Below are positions 1-6,152 of a stretch of DNA of 6,649 nt, one piece after another. The notes beneath the pieces were generated by a model. That model did not search any database. It was not told the origin of the DNA and saw nothing but the letters and a program-made list of their open reading frames with translations. This stretch comes from Streptomyces violaceus (GTDB lineage Bacteria > Actinomycetota > Actinomycetes > Streptomycetales > Streptomycetaceae): contig KL569135.1 of assembly GCA_000715635.1 (NCBI GenBank), positions 53,951 through 60,599 on the forward strand, written 5' to 3'. Position numbers and translations under genes: made by a program. Within the stretch, counting starts at the first letter, position 1; each line of letters starts with the position of its first letter.

Positions 1-874
1 TCTCTACGGCACCCAGCGCGGCACCGCCTACGGCTACTCGCTGTGGGAGTTCCAGGTGTACGGCTCCGGTGAGGGCACCCCTCCGGGCAACGGCATCCCG
101 GACCCGACGACCGCTTCCCTGGAGGCCACCGACGGGCCGCTGACCACCGCCACCTACACCGTCCCCAGCCCGAGCGGGTACGGCTCAGGCACGGTCACGT
201 ATCCGACGGCCAGTGGCCCGTACCCGGGCATCGTGCTGATGCCGGGCTATCAGGGCACACAGCAGAACCTGCAGTGGCTCGCGCCCCGCCTCGCTTCCTG
301 GGGCTTCGTCGTCATCAACGTCGGAACGAACACACTCACCGACGATCCCGAGTCGCGCGGCCGCCAGATCACCGCCGCCGGCACCCAGTTGCTCGCGCTC
401 GGCGACGCCCCCGGCAACCCGCTGTCGGGGAAGCTCAACGGCACCTTGGGCGCGACCGGTCACTCAATGGGCGGCGGTGGCGTCATGGCCGCCCTCCGGG
501 ACGACTCACGCTTCCGGGCGGGCGTGCCGACTGCCCCCTACCACCCGAACGGGAACTTCTCCGGAGTCACCGAGCCCACCTTCTTCCTGACCTGTCAAAG
601 CGACTCCGTCGCCCACGGCAACACCTACGCGATGCCCTGGTACAACTCCATGTCCCAGGCCGAGAAGCTCTACATCGAAGTTCCAGGCGACCATCTGTGC
701 CCGATGACGGGCTACGGCAACAAGGCCAAGCAGGGCAAGTGGATGGTGTCGTTCTTCAGCCTCTGGCTGCGTGCCGACACCCGCTTCAGCCCGTTCCTGT
801 GCGGTCCCGCTCGTGACGCCGACAAGAACGACACCTCCCTGGTCACCCGCTGGAAGGACACCTGCCAGTTCTGA
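1..874 (+). CDS. CBM32-like domain fused to PETase/cutinase-family polyester hydrolase (5' truncated)
   Basis: The window opens inside this gene; the frame is open from base 2, so the GTG at 56 is internal. The first ~20 residues (YGTQRG...YSLWEFQVYG) look like the last strands of an F5/8-type-C/CBM32 carbohydrate-binding domain. A Gly/Pro/Thr linker leads into an alpha/beta-hydrolase that I align by eye to bacterial cutinases and IsPETase (SGYGxGTVxYP, PGYxxTQ, RLASxGFVVI). Counting residues from base 56: oxyanion Tyr65, nucleophile Ser137 in GHSMGGGG, Asp183 in CQSDS, His213 in GDHLC. Cys180/Cys215 and Cys249/Cys270 sit where both IsPETase disulfides lie, and the loop after the His has the longer type II length. 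The residue equivalent to the IsPETase substrate Trp185 is Tyr162. The family cleaves ester bonds of cutin and polyesters outside the cell; the actual substrate here is inferred. It converges on the GH27 gene, 49 bp away. It could also be a more general secreted esterase. Confidence 0.88.
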   Translation, partial: LYGTQRGTAYGYSLWEFQVYGSGEGTPPGNGIPDPTTASLEATDGPLTTATYTVPSPSGYGSGTVTYPTASGPYPGIVLMPGYQGTQQNLQWLAPRLASWGFVVINVGTNTLTDDPESRGRQITAAGTQLLALGDAPGNPLSGKLNGTLGATGHSMGGGGVMAALRDDSRFRAGVPTAPYHPNGNFSGVTEPTFFLTCQSDSVAHGNTYAMPWYNSMSQAEKLYIEVPGDHLCPMTGYGNKAKQGKWMVSFFSLWLRADTRFSPFLCGPARDADKNDTSLVTRWKDTCQF

Positions 875-923
875 CGGCCTTGCCGCATCCGGGGGTCGTT
901 GGAACACCGGCCGGAGCGGGGTG

Positions 924-2570
924 TCACGCGCGGGTCCACTTCTGGTTGGCCTGGCCGTTACAGGTCCACAGGACCAGCGGCGTTCCGTTGGCGGTGCCGG
1001 CCCGGTCGGCGTCGAGGCACAGCCCGGCTCGGACGTTGCGGACCGACCCGTCGGCGCCGACGGTCCACTTCTGGTTGTTCTGGCCGTTGCAGGGCCAGGT
1101 GATGACACGGGTGCCGTTGGTGGTGCCCTGGTTGGAGGCGTCCAGGCACTTGTCGCCGAATACGCGGATCTCGCCGCCGGCCCACGCGGTCCACAGCTGG
1201 TTGGCCGCCGTATGGCAGTCCCAGATCAATACCGTTGCCCCGGCGGCGGTGGAGGCGTTGTCCACGTCCAGGCAGCGGCCGGACGCGTTGCCGCGCCATC
1301 GCGAGGTGGTGGCGGTCAGCGGGCTGCCACCTTCCACCCGGAACACGGCCACGCCGTGCGCGGGGACGCTCGCCGAGATCTGCCCGGACGTGCTCGACGT
1401 GCCGCCGGTCCACAGGTCCGTGAGAGTGAACGGCCCGCCGGACAAGCCGACTTGCGCGGCCGTGGTGGTGACCGTCGCCGTACCGCCTCCCCGGTTGAAC
1501 AGGCCCACCGCGACCGAGCCGTCGGACAGGGCCTTGGCGAACACCTCGGTGCCGCCGTCGTCGCGCACCCTGCGCCCGCCCGCTCCCAGCGGGTCCTGGT
1601 TCACCGCCAGCAGACGCGGGTTGCGCAGGATCGCGCTCACGTCGGCGGACATGGTGCGGATGTCGTTGCCGGCCATGAGCGGGGCACCCAGCAGCGCCCA
1701 CAGGGCGAAGTGGGAACGGGACTCGGTCAGTGACAGACCGGGACGGCCGACGACCAGCATGTCGGGGTCGTTCCAGTGCCCCGGGCCCGACTGCGCCGCC
1801 AGCGGCGCGGTGACGTCCAGGACGTTGCCGACGCCCATCGGATAGCTGTTGGTGTTGCCGTTCTGCCAGATGTCGAGCAGGTCCTCGGTCGTCCGCCACA
1901 GGTCGGCGACCTCGCCCCAGTTGTATGTGGCGCCGGTGGGGGCGTGGAAGCTGTTGGGGTTGATGCTGTAGACGATCGGCCGCCCGGTGGCGCGCAGGGC
2001 GTCGCGCATCAACGTGAACCGCGCGACCTGCTCGTCACGGGTGCCGCTCGAGGAACACCAGTCGTACTTGAGGTAGTCGACGCCCCACGAGGCGAACGTG
2101 GCAGCGTCCTGGGCCTCGTGCCCCTTGCTGCCCGTGGACCCCGGGTAGGTCCCCACGGTCTGCGCGCAGGTGCGCTCGCCCGGCACCTGGTAGATGCCGA
2201 ACTTCAGGCCCTTGCCGTGGATGTAGTCCCCGAGCGCCTTCATCCCGCTGGGGAACTTGGCCGGACTGGCCCGCAGGTTGCCTGCCGCGTCGCGCTGCGG
2301 GTCGAACCAGCAGTCGTCGACCACCACGTACCGGTAGCCGGCGTCCCGCATGCCCGAGGACACCATCGCGTCGGCGGCCTGACGCACCTGGGACTCGGTG
2401 ATCCCGCATCCGAAGCTGTTCCAGCTGTTCCACCCCAACGGTGGGGTGAGCGCCGGACTGCCGGGCGCGGCCGAGGCCGTGGAGTGAGCGGAGGCCGTCA
2501 CGGACGCGGTGATCGTCAGCGCGGCGGCGGCGAGGAGGTGGAGCAGTCGTCTGCCTGATCGTCTGGACAC
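924..2570 (-). CDS. Secreted GH27 alpha-galactosidase with C-terminal CBM13 (ricin-B) domain
   Basis: The 548-residue protein starts at GTG 2570, chosen because AAAGGAG sits 5 nt upstream. Residues 1-35 form an Arg-rich signal peptide (GRRLLHLL, possibly Tat; cleavage near ASA-AP). Residues 41-413 are a GH27 barrel: PPLGWNSWN at 43-51, DDCW at 85-88, nucleophile Asp170 in YLKYDWC, acid/base Asp230 in WRTTED, then WNDPDML. Both acidic residues of DDCW are kept; they contact O4/O6 of galactose. This favours alpha-galactosidase over the beta-L-arabinopyranosidase branch known from Streptomyces, where one acid is reported replaced by Ile. Residues ~422-548 are a beta-trefoil CBM13 with three CLD...QxW repeats (QLW, QKW, QKW), probably binding xylan or galactose polymers. 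The enzyme should remove terminal alpha-galactose from galactomannan, galactoglucomannan or oligosaccharides outside the cell. It is divergent from the GH43 gene across a 515-bp control region. Family assignment is firm; linkage preference is unknown. Confidence 0.95.
   Translation of the reverse strand: MSRRSGRRLLHLLAAAALTITASVTASAHSTASAAPGSPALTPPLGWNSWNSFGCGITESQVRQAADAMVSSGMRDAGYRYVVVDDCWFDPQRDAAGNLRASPAKFPSGMKALGDYIHGKGLKFGIYQVPGERTCAQTVGTYPGSTGSKGHEAQDAATFASWGVDYLKYDWCSSSGTRDEQVARFTLMRDALRATGRPIVYSINPNSFHAPTGATYNWGEVADLWRTTEDLLDIWQNGNTNSYPMGVGNVLDVTAPLAAQSGPGHWNDPDMLVVGRPGLSLTESRSHFALWALLGAPLMAGNDIRTMSADVSAILRNPRLLAVNQDPLGAGGRRVRDDGGTEVFAKALSDGSVAVGLFNRGGGTATVTTTAAQVGLSGGPFTLTDLWTGGTSSTSGQISASVPAHGVAVFRVEGGSPLTATTSRWRGNASGRCLDVDNASTAAGATVLIWDCHTAANQLWTAWAGGEIRVFGDKCLDASNQGTTNGTRVITWPCNGQNNQKWTVGADGSVRNVRAGLCLDADRAGTANGTPLVLWTCNGQANQKWTRA
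933..1093 (-). repeat. DNA-level repeat of CBM13 beta-trefoil units
   Basis: Bases 933-964 and 1062-1093 match at 29 of 32 positions. They are 129 bp (43 codons) apart, one ricin-B beta-trefoil unit, and encode the CNGQ(A/N)NQKWT ends of the second and third subdomains. The nucleotide similarity suggests recent duplication or gene conversion between lectin units; the first unit (DCHTAANQLW) has diverged further. Confidence 0.7.
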
Positions 2571-2575
2571 CGGGG

Positions 2576-2582
2576 CTCCTTT
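2576..2582 (-). promoter_or_regulatory. Ribosome binding site of the GH27 gene
   Basis: AAAGGAG on the minus strand, 5 nt before the GTG at 2570. It decides the GTG start, since no ATG lies nearby. Confidence 0.85.
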
Positions 2583-2616
2583 ACCGGAAGGGCTCCGTGG
2601 ATGGGGGCCGCGTATA

Positions 2617-2632
2617 TGTCATGTTCATGACA
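2617..2632. promoter_or_regulatory. 16-bp palindrome, candidate operator for GH27
   Basis: TGTCATG-TT-CATGACA is a perfect inverted repeat with 7-bp arms and a 2-bp centre, 46 bp upstream of the GH27 start codon. That is where a repressor would sit over the promoter or early leader. The shape fits a dimeric HTH regulator (GntR-like or similar), but it does not resemble the LacI-type sites near 6000-6170, so a regulator encoded elsewhere is implied. I could not assign clear -35/-10 boxes around it. Confidence 0.5.
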
Positions 2633-2804
2633 CTGTATGAGATCCGATGGTGCGCAATTTCGAGCATCATTCGGAAAGTCGGAGCGTCACGGATACTAGA
2701 GAGGCGTCCGGACATGTCAACACCATCCGACCACCGGACTCCAGTCTCACCCTCGATGACTGAAAAAGTCCGCACCGATCTGCGACATCCAGACATCGGA
2801 CCTG

Positions 2805-2830
2805 CGGCAGCACCAAGTCGCCTGCTGCCG
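2805..2830. repeat. Inverted repeat, 8-bp stem with 10-nt loop
   Basis: CGGCAGCA at 2805-2812 pairs perfectly with TGCTGCCG at 2823-2830. It lies just upstream of the 2836-2853 repeat and the GH43 promoter, so it is probably not in the GH43 transcript. It could be a regulator site or a weak terminator-like structure; no T-tract follows on the plus strand. Confidence 0.35.
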
Positions 2831-2835
2831 AATGT

Positions 2836-2853
2836 TTCGTTGAGTATAACGAA
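2836..2853. promoter_or_regulatory. 18-bp inverted repeat upstream of the GH43 promoter
   Basis: TTCGTT-GAGTAT-AACGAA has perfect 6-bp arms and ends 14 bp before the -35 box at 2868. The position suits an activator or an upstream repressor site for GH43. The motif CGAAT recurs at 2829, 2850 and 2859. I do not recognise the cognate regulator. Confidence 0.45.
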
Positions 2854-2867
2854 TCATGCGAATGGTA

Positions 2868-2895
2868 TTGACTCGGTTCACCGACCTCCTATCAT
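2868..2895 (+). promoter_or_regulatory. Sigma70-like promoter for the GH43 gene
   Basis: TTGACT (2868-2873) and TATCAT (2890-2895) are separated by 16 bp; each differs from the housekeeping consensus at one position. Transcription would begin near 2902, giving a leader of about 185 nt before the ATG at 3086. Confidence 0.55.
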
Positions 2896-3070
2896 CCTGG
2901 ATGCCCGACGACCCGATCTGCGTTCGACATTCCGAACCATGGATCGATCGGGTCACTCAGCACCCATGAACGAAGCAGGGCACTCCCGCGCAACGCACGC
3001 CGACGACAGGAACTCCGCAGCCGCGAGGCCGGCAGCGTCGCCGTGCGCCACCACAACGGCCGGGCCGCAC

Positions 3071-3076
3071 AAGGAG
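3071..3076 (+). promoter_or_regulatory. Ribosome binding site of the GH43 gene
   Basis: AAGGAG, 9 nt before ATG 3086. It supports 3086 over the in-frame ATG at 3113 and over the far upstream ATG codons in the leader. Confidence 0.75.
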
Positions 3077-3085
3077 AACGCCATC

Positions 3086-4735
3086 ATGGATCTGTCATGC
3101 GCTCATCAAAGTATGCCCCGCCGCCGCGTACTGGCGGCCACCACCGGCCTGGCCGCCGGCGCCTTCCTTCCTCTGACCGGAGCATCCCGCGCCGCCGCCT
3201 CCGCTCCCGCCCAGGGGCCGGACCTCGCGACCGCCGCGGAGTACATGAACCCGGTGATCTGGCAGGACTTCGCGGATATCGATGTCATCCGCGTCGGCGG
3301 CACCTACTACGCCTCGGCCTCGACGATGCACTACTCGCCGGGCGCCCCCGTCCTGCGCTCCTTCGACCTGGTGAACTGGGAGATCGCCGGTCATTCGGTG
3401 CCCGTCCTCGACTTCGGCGCCAAGTACGACCTGAACGGTGGCCGTGGCTACGTCCGCGGCATCTGGGCGTCGTCGCTGGCCTACCGCCCGAGCAACAGGA
3501 CCTTCTACTGGCTCGGCCAGATCGACTTCGCCAGGACGTACATCTACACCGCCACCGCCGCCGAAGGCCCCTGGAACAGACTCACCACGATCAGCACGCC
3601 GTACTACGACGCCGGGCTGCTCGTCGACAGCGACGACACCCTGTACGTGGCGTACGGGAACACGACGATCAGCGTGGCCCAGCTCTCGCGTGACGGCCGC
3701 GCCCAGGTCCGCACGCAGCAGGTGTTCAGCACCCCATCGAGTGTCGGCACCCTGGAGGGGGCCCGCTTCTACAAGATCAACGGGCAGTACTACATCTTCC
3801 TGACCCGCCCGGCCAACGGCCAGTACATCCTGAAGTCGTCGAGCGGCCCCTTCGGTCCGTACACCATGCGGCAGGTGCTCCTCGACCTGCGCGGACCGAT
3901 CCCCGGCGGCGGCGTCCCGCACCAGGGCGGGCTCGTGCGGACGCAGAGCGGCGCCTGGTACTACCTGGCCTTCGTGGACGCGTACCCCGGCGGCCGGATG
4001 CCCGCACTGGCACCCGTCACCTGGACCTCGGACGGCTGGCCGGTCGTGCAGCTCGTGAACGGCGCATGGGGCACCTCGTATCCCCTTCCGGCCGTGCCCA
4101 CTCCGCCTCGCCAGGTCACCCCCATGGTCGGTGTCGACACCTTCGACGGCACGGACCTCAAGCCGAGGTGGGAGTGGAACCACAACCCGGACAACACCAA
4201 GTGGTCGGTCGGCAGCGGACTGACCCTGCGGACCGCGACCGTCACCAACGACCTGTACTGGGCCCGCAACACACTCACCCACCGCATCCAGGGGCCCACC
4301 TCCACGGCCACGGTCGACCTCGACTTCTCGGCGATGCGCGACGGCGACCGGGCCGGGCTCGCGCTGCTGCGTGACTCCTCCGCCTGGATCGGGGTCAAAC
4401 GCGAAGGCGGCGCGACGCGGGTGGTGATGGTCAACGGGCTGACCATGGACGGCAACTGGAACACCACCGGCACGGGCACCGAGGTCGCGAGCGCGGCCGT
4501 GTCCGGCAGCCGCGTCCGGCTGCGCGCGGCCGCGGACATCCGCCCCGGCGCGGCACGCCCCGGAACCTTCTCTTACAGCCTCGACGGCATCAACTTCATC
4601 CGCCTCGGGCCCGCCTTCTCCATGGGTAACGACTGGCGGTTCTTCATGGGCTACCGATTCGCCCTCTTCAACCACGCCACGCAGGCGCTCGGCGGCGCGG
4701 TCCGCGTCACGCGGTTCGAACTGTCCACGCCCTGA
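3086..4735 (+). CDS. Tat-exported GH43 glycosidase (beta-xylosidase/arabinofuranosidase type) with concanavalin-like C-terminal domain
   Basis: 549 residues from ATG 3086, set by AAGGAG upstream. Residues 11-40 are a twin-arginine signal (PRRRVLAATTG, then a hydrophobic stretch and ASRAAASA). Residues ~53-335 form the five-bladed GH43 propeller: MNPVIWQDFADIDVIRVGG with candidate general base Asp64, TMHYSPGAPVLRSFDLVNWE at 80-99, candidate pKa modulator Asp175 in YYDAGLL, candidate acid Glu224 in TLEGARFYK. Residues ~347-547 (DTFDGTDLKPRWEWNHNPDN onward) resemble the beta-xylosidase C-terminal concanavalin-like domain. The family hydrolyses xylosyl or arabinosyl linkages by inversion; specificity cannot be read from sequence. 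The base motif is DID where many members have DPD. A GH10 pseudogene with its own RBS starts 47 bp downstream, so the gene probably once sat in a xylan-degrading operon. Family sure, substrate open. Confidence 0.93.
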   Translation: MDLSCAHQSMPRRRVLAATTGLAAGAFLPLTGASRAAASAPAQGPDLATAAEYMNPVIWQDFADIDVIRVGGTYYASASTMHYSPGAPVLRSFDLVNWEIAGHSVPVLDFGAKYDLNGGRGYVRGIWASSLAYRPSNRTFYWLGQIDFARTYIYTATAAEGPWNRLTTISTPYYDAGLLVDSDDTLYVAYGNTTISVAQLSRDGRAQVRTQQVFSTPSSVGTLEGARFYKINGQYYIFLTRPANGQYILKSSSGPFGPYTMRQVLLDLRGPIPGGGVPHQGGLVRTQSGAWYYLAFVDAYPGGRMPALAPVTWTSDGWPVVQLVNGAWGTSYPLPAVPTPPRQVTPMVGVDTFDGTDLKPRWEWNHNPDNTKWSVGSGLTLRTATVTNDLYWARNTLTHRIQGPTSTATVDLDFSAMRDGDRAGLALLRDSSAWIGVKREGGATRVVMVNGLTMDGNWNTTGTGTEVASAAVSGSRVRLRAAADIRPGAARPGTFSYSLDGINFIRLGPAFSMGNDWRFFMGYRFALFNHATQALGGAVRVTRFELSTP

Positions 4736-4772
4736 ACAACGGCATGGATCGCACCACCCACCCCCCCAACCC

Positions 4773-4778
4773 GAGGAG
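4773..4778 (+). promoter_or_regulatory. Surviving ribosome binding site of the GH10 pseudogene
   Basis: GAGGAG, 4 nt before the ATG at 4783. A good translation start in front of a wrecked reading frame shows the remnant was once the next gene after GH43. Confidence 0.6.
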
Positions 4779-4782
4779 AACC

Positions 4783-4944
4783 ATGCACCCGCTGAAACCG
4801 CGAATTCAACTCGGTCACACCCGAGAACGAGATGAAGTGGGACGCGACGGAACGGTCCCGCGGCACTCCCAACTGCCCGGGTGAGGCAGCTCCATCAGGG
4901 ACGCGAACACGCTGCGCAGTGTGATGAACCACCACATCACCACC
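4783..4944 (+). pseudogene. Decayed GH10 endo-1,4-beta-xylanase remnant
   Basis: Three pieces of one GH10 gene survive. At 4783 an ATG with a good RBS begins MHPLKPR. In another frame, 4799-4864 reads REFNSVTPENEMKWDATE, the hallmark N-terminal block of GH10 xylanases; that frame has a TGA at 4793, so it is cut off from the start. Back in the ATG frame, 4864-4944 reads HSQLPG, a TGA at 4882 where the family has Trp, then SSIRDANTLRSVMNHHITT, matching the stretch after the GH10 motif GHTLVWHSQLPGW. The signal peptide, the segment between DATE and WHSQ, and everything past HHITT (including both catalytic Glu) are gone. This implies at least two internal deletions, one terminal deletion and a nonsense change. 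The remnant ends 6 bp before the lacI stop codon, so the last deletion joined it to that gene's 3' end. It cannot make an active xylanase. Motif recognition is by eye but very specific. Confidence 0.88.
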
Positions 4945-4950
4945 AGCCCG

Positions 4951-5964
4951 TCAGGCGCTTGAGCGGGTGACCAGGCGCGTGGGCAGGATCAACGGGGTGG
5001 GGTCGTGTCCGTTGATGAGCGTGACGAGCATGCGCGCCATCTCCCGTCCGAGAGCCGTTATGGGCTGATGAACGGTGGTGAGGGGCGGATCGGCGACCTG
5101 GGCAACGGTCAGGTCGTCGAAGCCCACCACAGCGACGTCGGCGGGGACCGCCCGGCCGGCCGCGCGCAACGTGCGCAGCGCCCCCGCCCCCATGTTGTCG
5201 TTGGCAGCGAACACCCCGTCCAAGTCGGGGTGGTTCGCCAGCAGAGCGGCCATGGCGGCGGCTCCGCTGGGCTCCGTGAAGTCCCCCTCCTGCGGCGGCA
5301 ACGGATCCAGGCCGGCCGCCAGCAAGGCGTCCCGGTAGCCGCGGTACCGGGCGCGCCCGGCCCCGGTGTCCAGACGCCCGCAGATCGCAGCCACGCGAGT
5401 CCGGCCGCGCGCAACCAGGTACTCGGTCGCCTCGCGCGCTCCGCCGACGTTGTCGACGTCCACGTACCACCGGGGAGCCGAACCGACCGGGCGCCCTCCG
5501 AACACGACAGGCATCTCCGCCTCCTCGGCCATGCCGGCCAGCGGATCGTCCTCGCGCAGCGCCATCAGCATGACGCCGTCGGCGCCCTTGGACCGGAAGA
5601 GCTCCTCAACTCGCTTGCGGCCCCGGTCGGAAGCGGCCAGGCACAGCATCAGATGCAGGTCGGCCTCCTCCAAAGCGGTCGACGCCCCCACGATCACCTG
5701 GGCGAAGAACGGATCCGCGAAGATCGACGGATCCTCTCCCGAGACGACCAGGGCGGCCGCTCCCGTCTGACGGGTGGCCAGAGCACGGGCGGTCGGATTG
5801 GGCACATAACCGAGTTGCCGGACAGCCCGTTCCACCGCCTCCCGTTTGGCACGGCTGACATGTGGCGCGTTGTTGAGGGCACGGGAGGCCACGGAGCGGG
5901 AGACACCGGCGCGTTCGGCCACCTCGTCGAGCGTCGGCTGCCGACGCGGCGCACCTTCTGCCAT
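4951..5964 (-). CDS. LacI-family transcriptional repressor
   Basis: 337 residues, typical LacI length, from ATG 5964; GGAAGG lies 10 nt upstream. The frame stays open to 6183, but the added residues resemble no LacI N-terminus and would cover an operator. Residues 11-31 form the helix-turn-helix (TLDEVAERAGVSRSVASRALN); 51-66 hold the hinge (LGYVPNPTARALATR) that inserts in the operator minor groove. Residues ~68-330 form the periplasmic-binding-protein-like sensor, with FADPFFAQV, GVFAANDNMGAGALRTL and the VVGFDD...PPLTTVHQP region. The ligand is probably a plant-wall oligosaccharide; sequence does not reveal which. It is divergent from the GH6 cellulase gene. The site at 6005-6018, 40 bp before its start, is 13/14 identical to the one at 6138-6151 in front of GH6, which suggests autoregulation plus control of GH6. 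Its stop codon abuts the GH10 remnant. Confidence 0.93.
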   Translation of the reverse strand: MAEGAPRRQPTLDEVAERAGVSRSVASRALNNAPHVSRAKREAVERAVRQLGYVPNPTARALATRQTGAAALVVSGEDPSIFADPFFAQVIVGASTALEEADLHLMLCLAASDRGRKRVEELFRSKGADGVMLMALREDDPLAGMAEEAEMPVVFGGRPVGSAPRWYVDVDNVGGAREATEYLVARGRTRVAAICGRLDTGAGRARYRGYRDALLAAGLDPLPPQEGDFTEPSGAAAMAALLANHPDLDGVFAANDNMGAGALRTLRAAGRAVPADVAVVGFDDLTVAQVADPPLTTVHQPITALGREMARMLVTLINGHDPTPLILPTRLVTRSSA

Positions 5965-6004
5965 GAACCACGAGCCTTCCCCCACGACCGGACCTCCGCA
6001 AGGC

Positions 6005-6018
6005 TGGAACCGCTTCCA
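6005..6018. promoter_or_regulatory. LacI-type operator upstream of lacI (site A)
   Basis: TGGAACCGCTTCCA is a near-perfect palindrome (one mispaired position) with the central CG typical of LacI-family operators. It lies 40 bp upstream of the lacI ATG and differs at one base from site B at 6138-6151. Likely an autoregulatory site. Confidence 0.65.
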
Positions 6019-6074
6019 CTTTTGTGGCCGTCGAGGCTTGTTCTCGCCATCCGAATCGCGTTGCACATCGGCCC

Positions 6075-6080
6075 TTGACA
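6075..6080 (+). promoter_or_regulatory. Candidate -35 box for the GH6 gene
   Basis: TTGACA is a perfect housekeeping -35. No good -10 lies 16-18 bp downstream (the sequence there reads AACACCATACC), so the promoter is tentative. If used, transcription would start near 6110 and the operators at 6138-6166 would lie just downstream, as roadblock sites. Confidence 0.3.
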
Positions 6081-6137
6081 GCTCAACTACCCCGCAACAC
6101 CATACCGAACAGCTCCCGAACGATTTTCCAGTGCTGT

Positions 6138-6151
6138 TGGGACCGCTTCCA
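6138..6151. promoter_or_regulatory. LacI-type operator upstream of GH6 (site B)
   Basis: TGGGACCGCTTCCA matches site A at 13 of 14 bases and the CebR consensus at 12 of 14. It sits one base from the perfect CebR box, so two dimers could hardly bind both at once on the same DNA face. Confidence 0.6.
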
Positions 6152-6152
6152 G

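Larger units (their letters stand above)
2571..3085. other. Divergent control region between GH27 and GH43 genes
   Basis: This 515-bp gap is clearly less GC-rich than the flanking genes and holds no convincing gene. It contains a 16-bp palindrome near the GH27 start, an 8-bp-stem hairpin, an 18-bp inverted repeat, a sigma70-like promoter facing GH43, and a ~185-nt GH43 leader. A 10-bp direct repeat (CCGATCTGCG) occurs at 2775-2784 and 2913-2922. An open frame runs from 2597 into GH43, but its composition and lack of domain similarity mark it as untranslated leader. Confidence 0.7.

Noticed and set aside
875..923. Bidirectional terminator between the convergent PETase-like and GH27 genes
   Set aside because: Only a short CCGGCCGG palindrome (907-914) is present; no stem-loop with a T-tract is visible in the 49 bp.
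771..1845. Two plus-strand open frames of ~320 residues opposite GH27
   Set aside because: Both are antisense shadows of the GH27 catalytic and CBM13 coding sequence, with low-complexity composition and no domains.
2597..3085. In-frame upstream extension of the GH43 gene (start at 2597, 712-residue product)
   Set aside because: The extension has no domain similarity or coding-like composition, would bury the promoter and inverted repeats, and would place the Tat signal internally. AAGGAG and the Tat signal mark 3086.
3095..4675. 526-residue antisense open frame opposite GH43
   Set aside because: A shadow frame produced by GC-rich third positions; Val/Gly/Arg-rich, with no recognisable domain and no RBS logic.
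4651..4935. Minus-strand open frame over the GH43 3' end and the GH10 remnant
   Set aside because: It lies antisense to GH43 coding sequence and to the GH10-like blocks, which carry the recognisable protein motifs on the plus strand.
6075..6086. TTGACAGCTCAA as an operator palindrome
   Set aside because: Only the outer 4-bp arms pair cleanly; it is better explained as a consensus -35 box, and even that lacks a good -10 partner.
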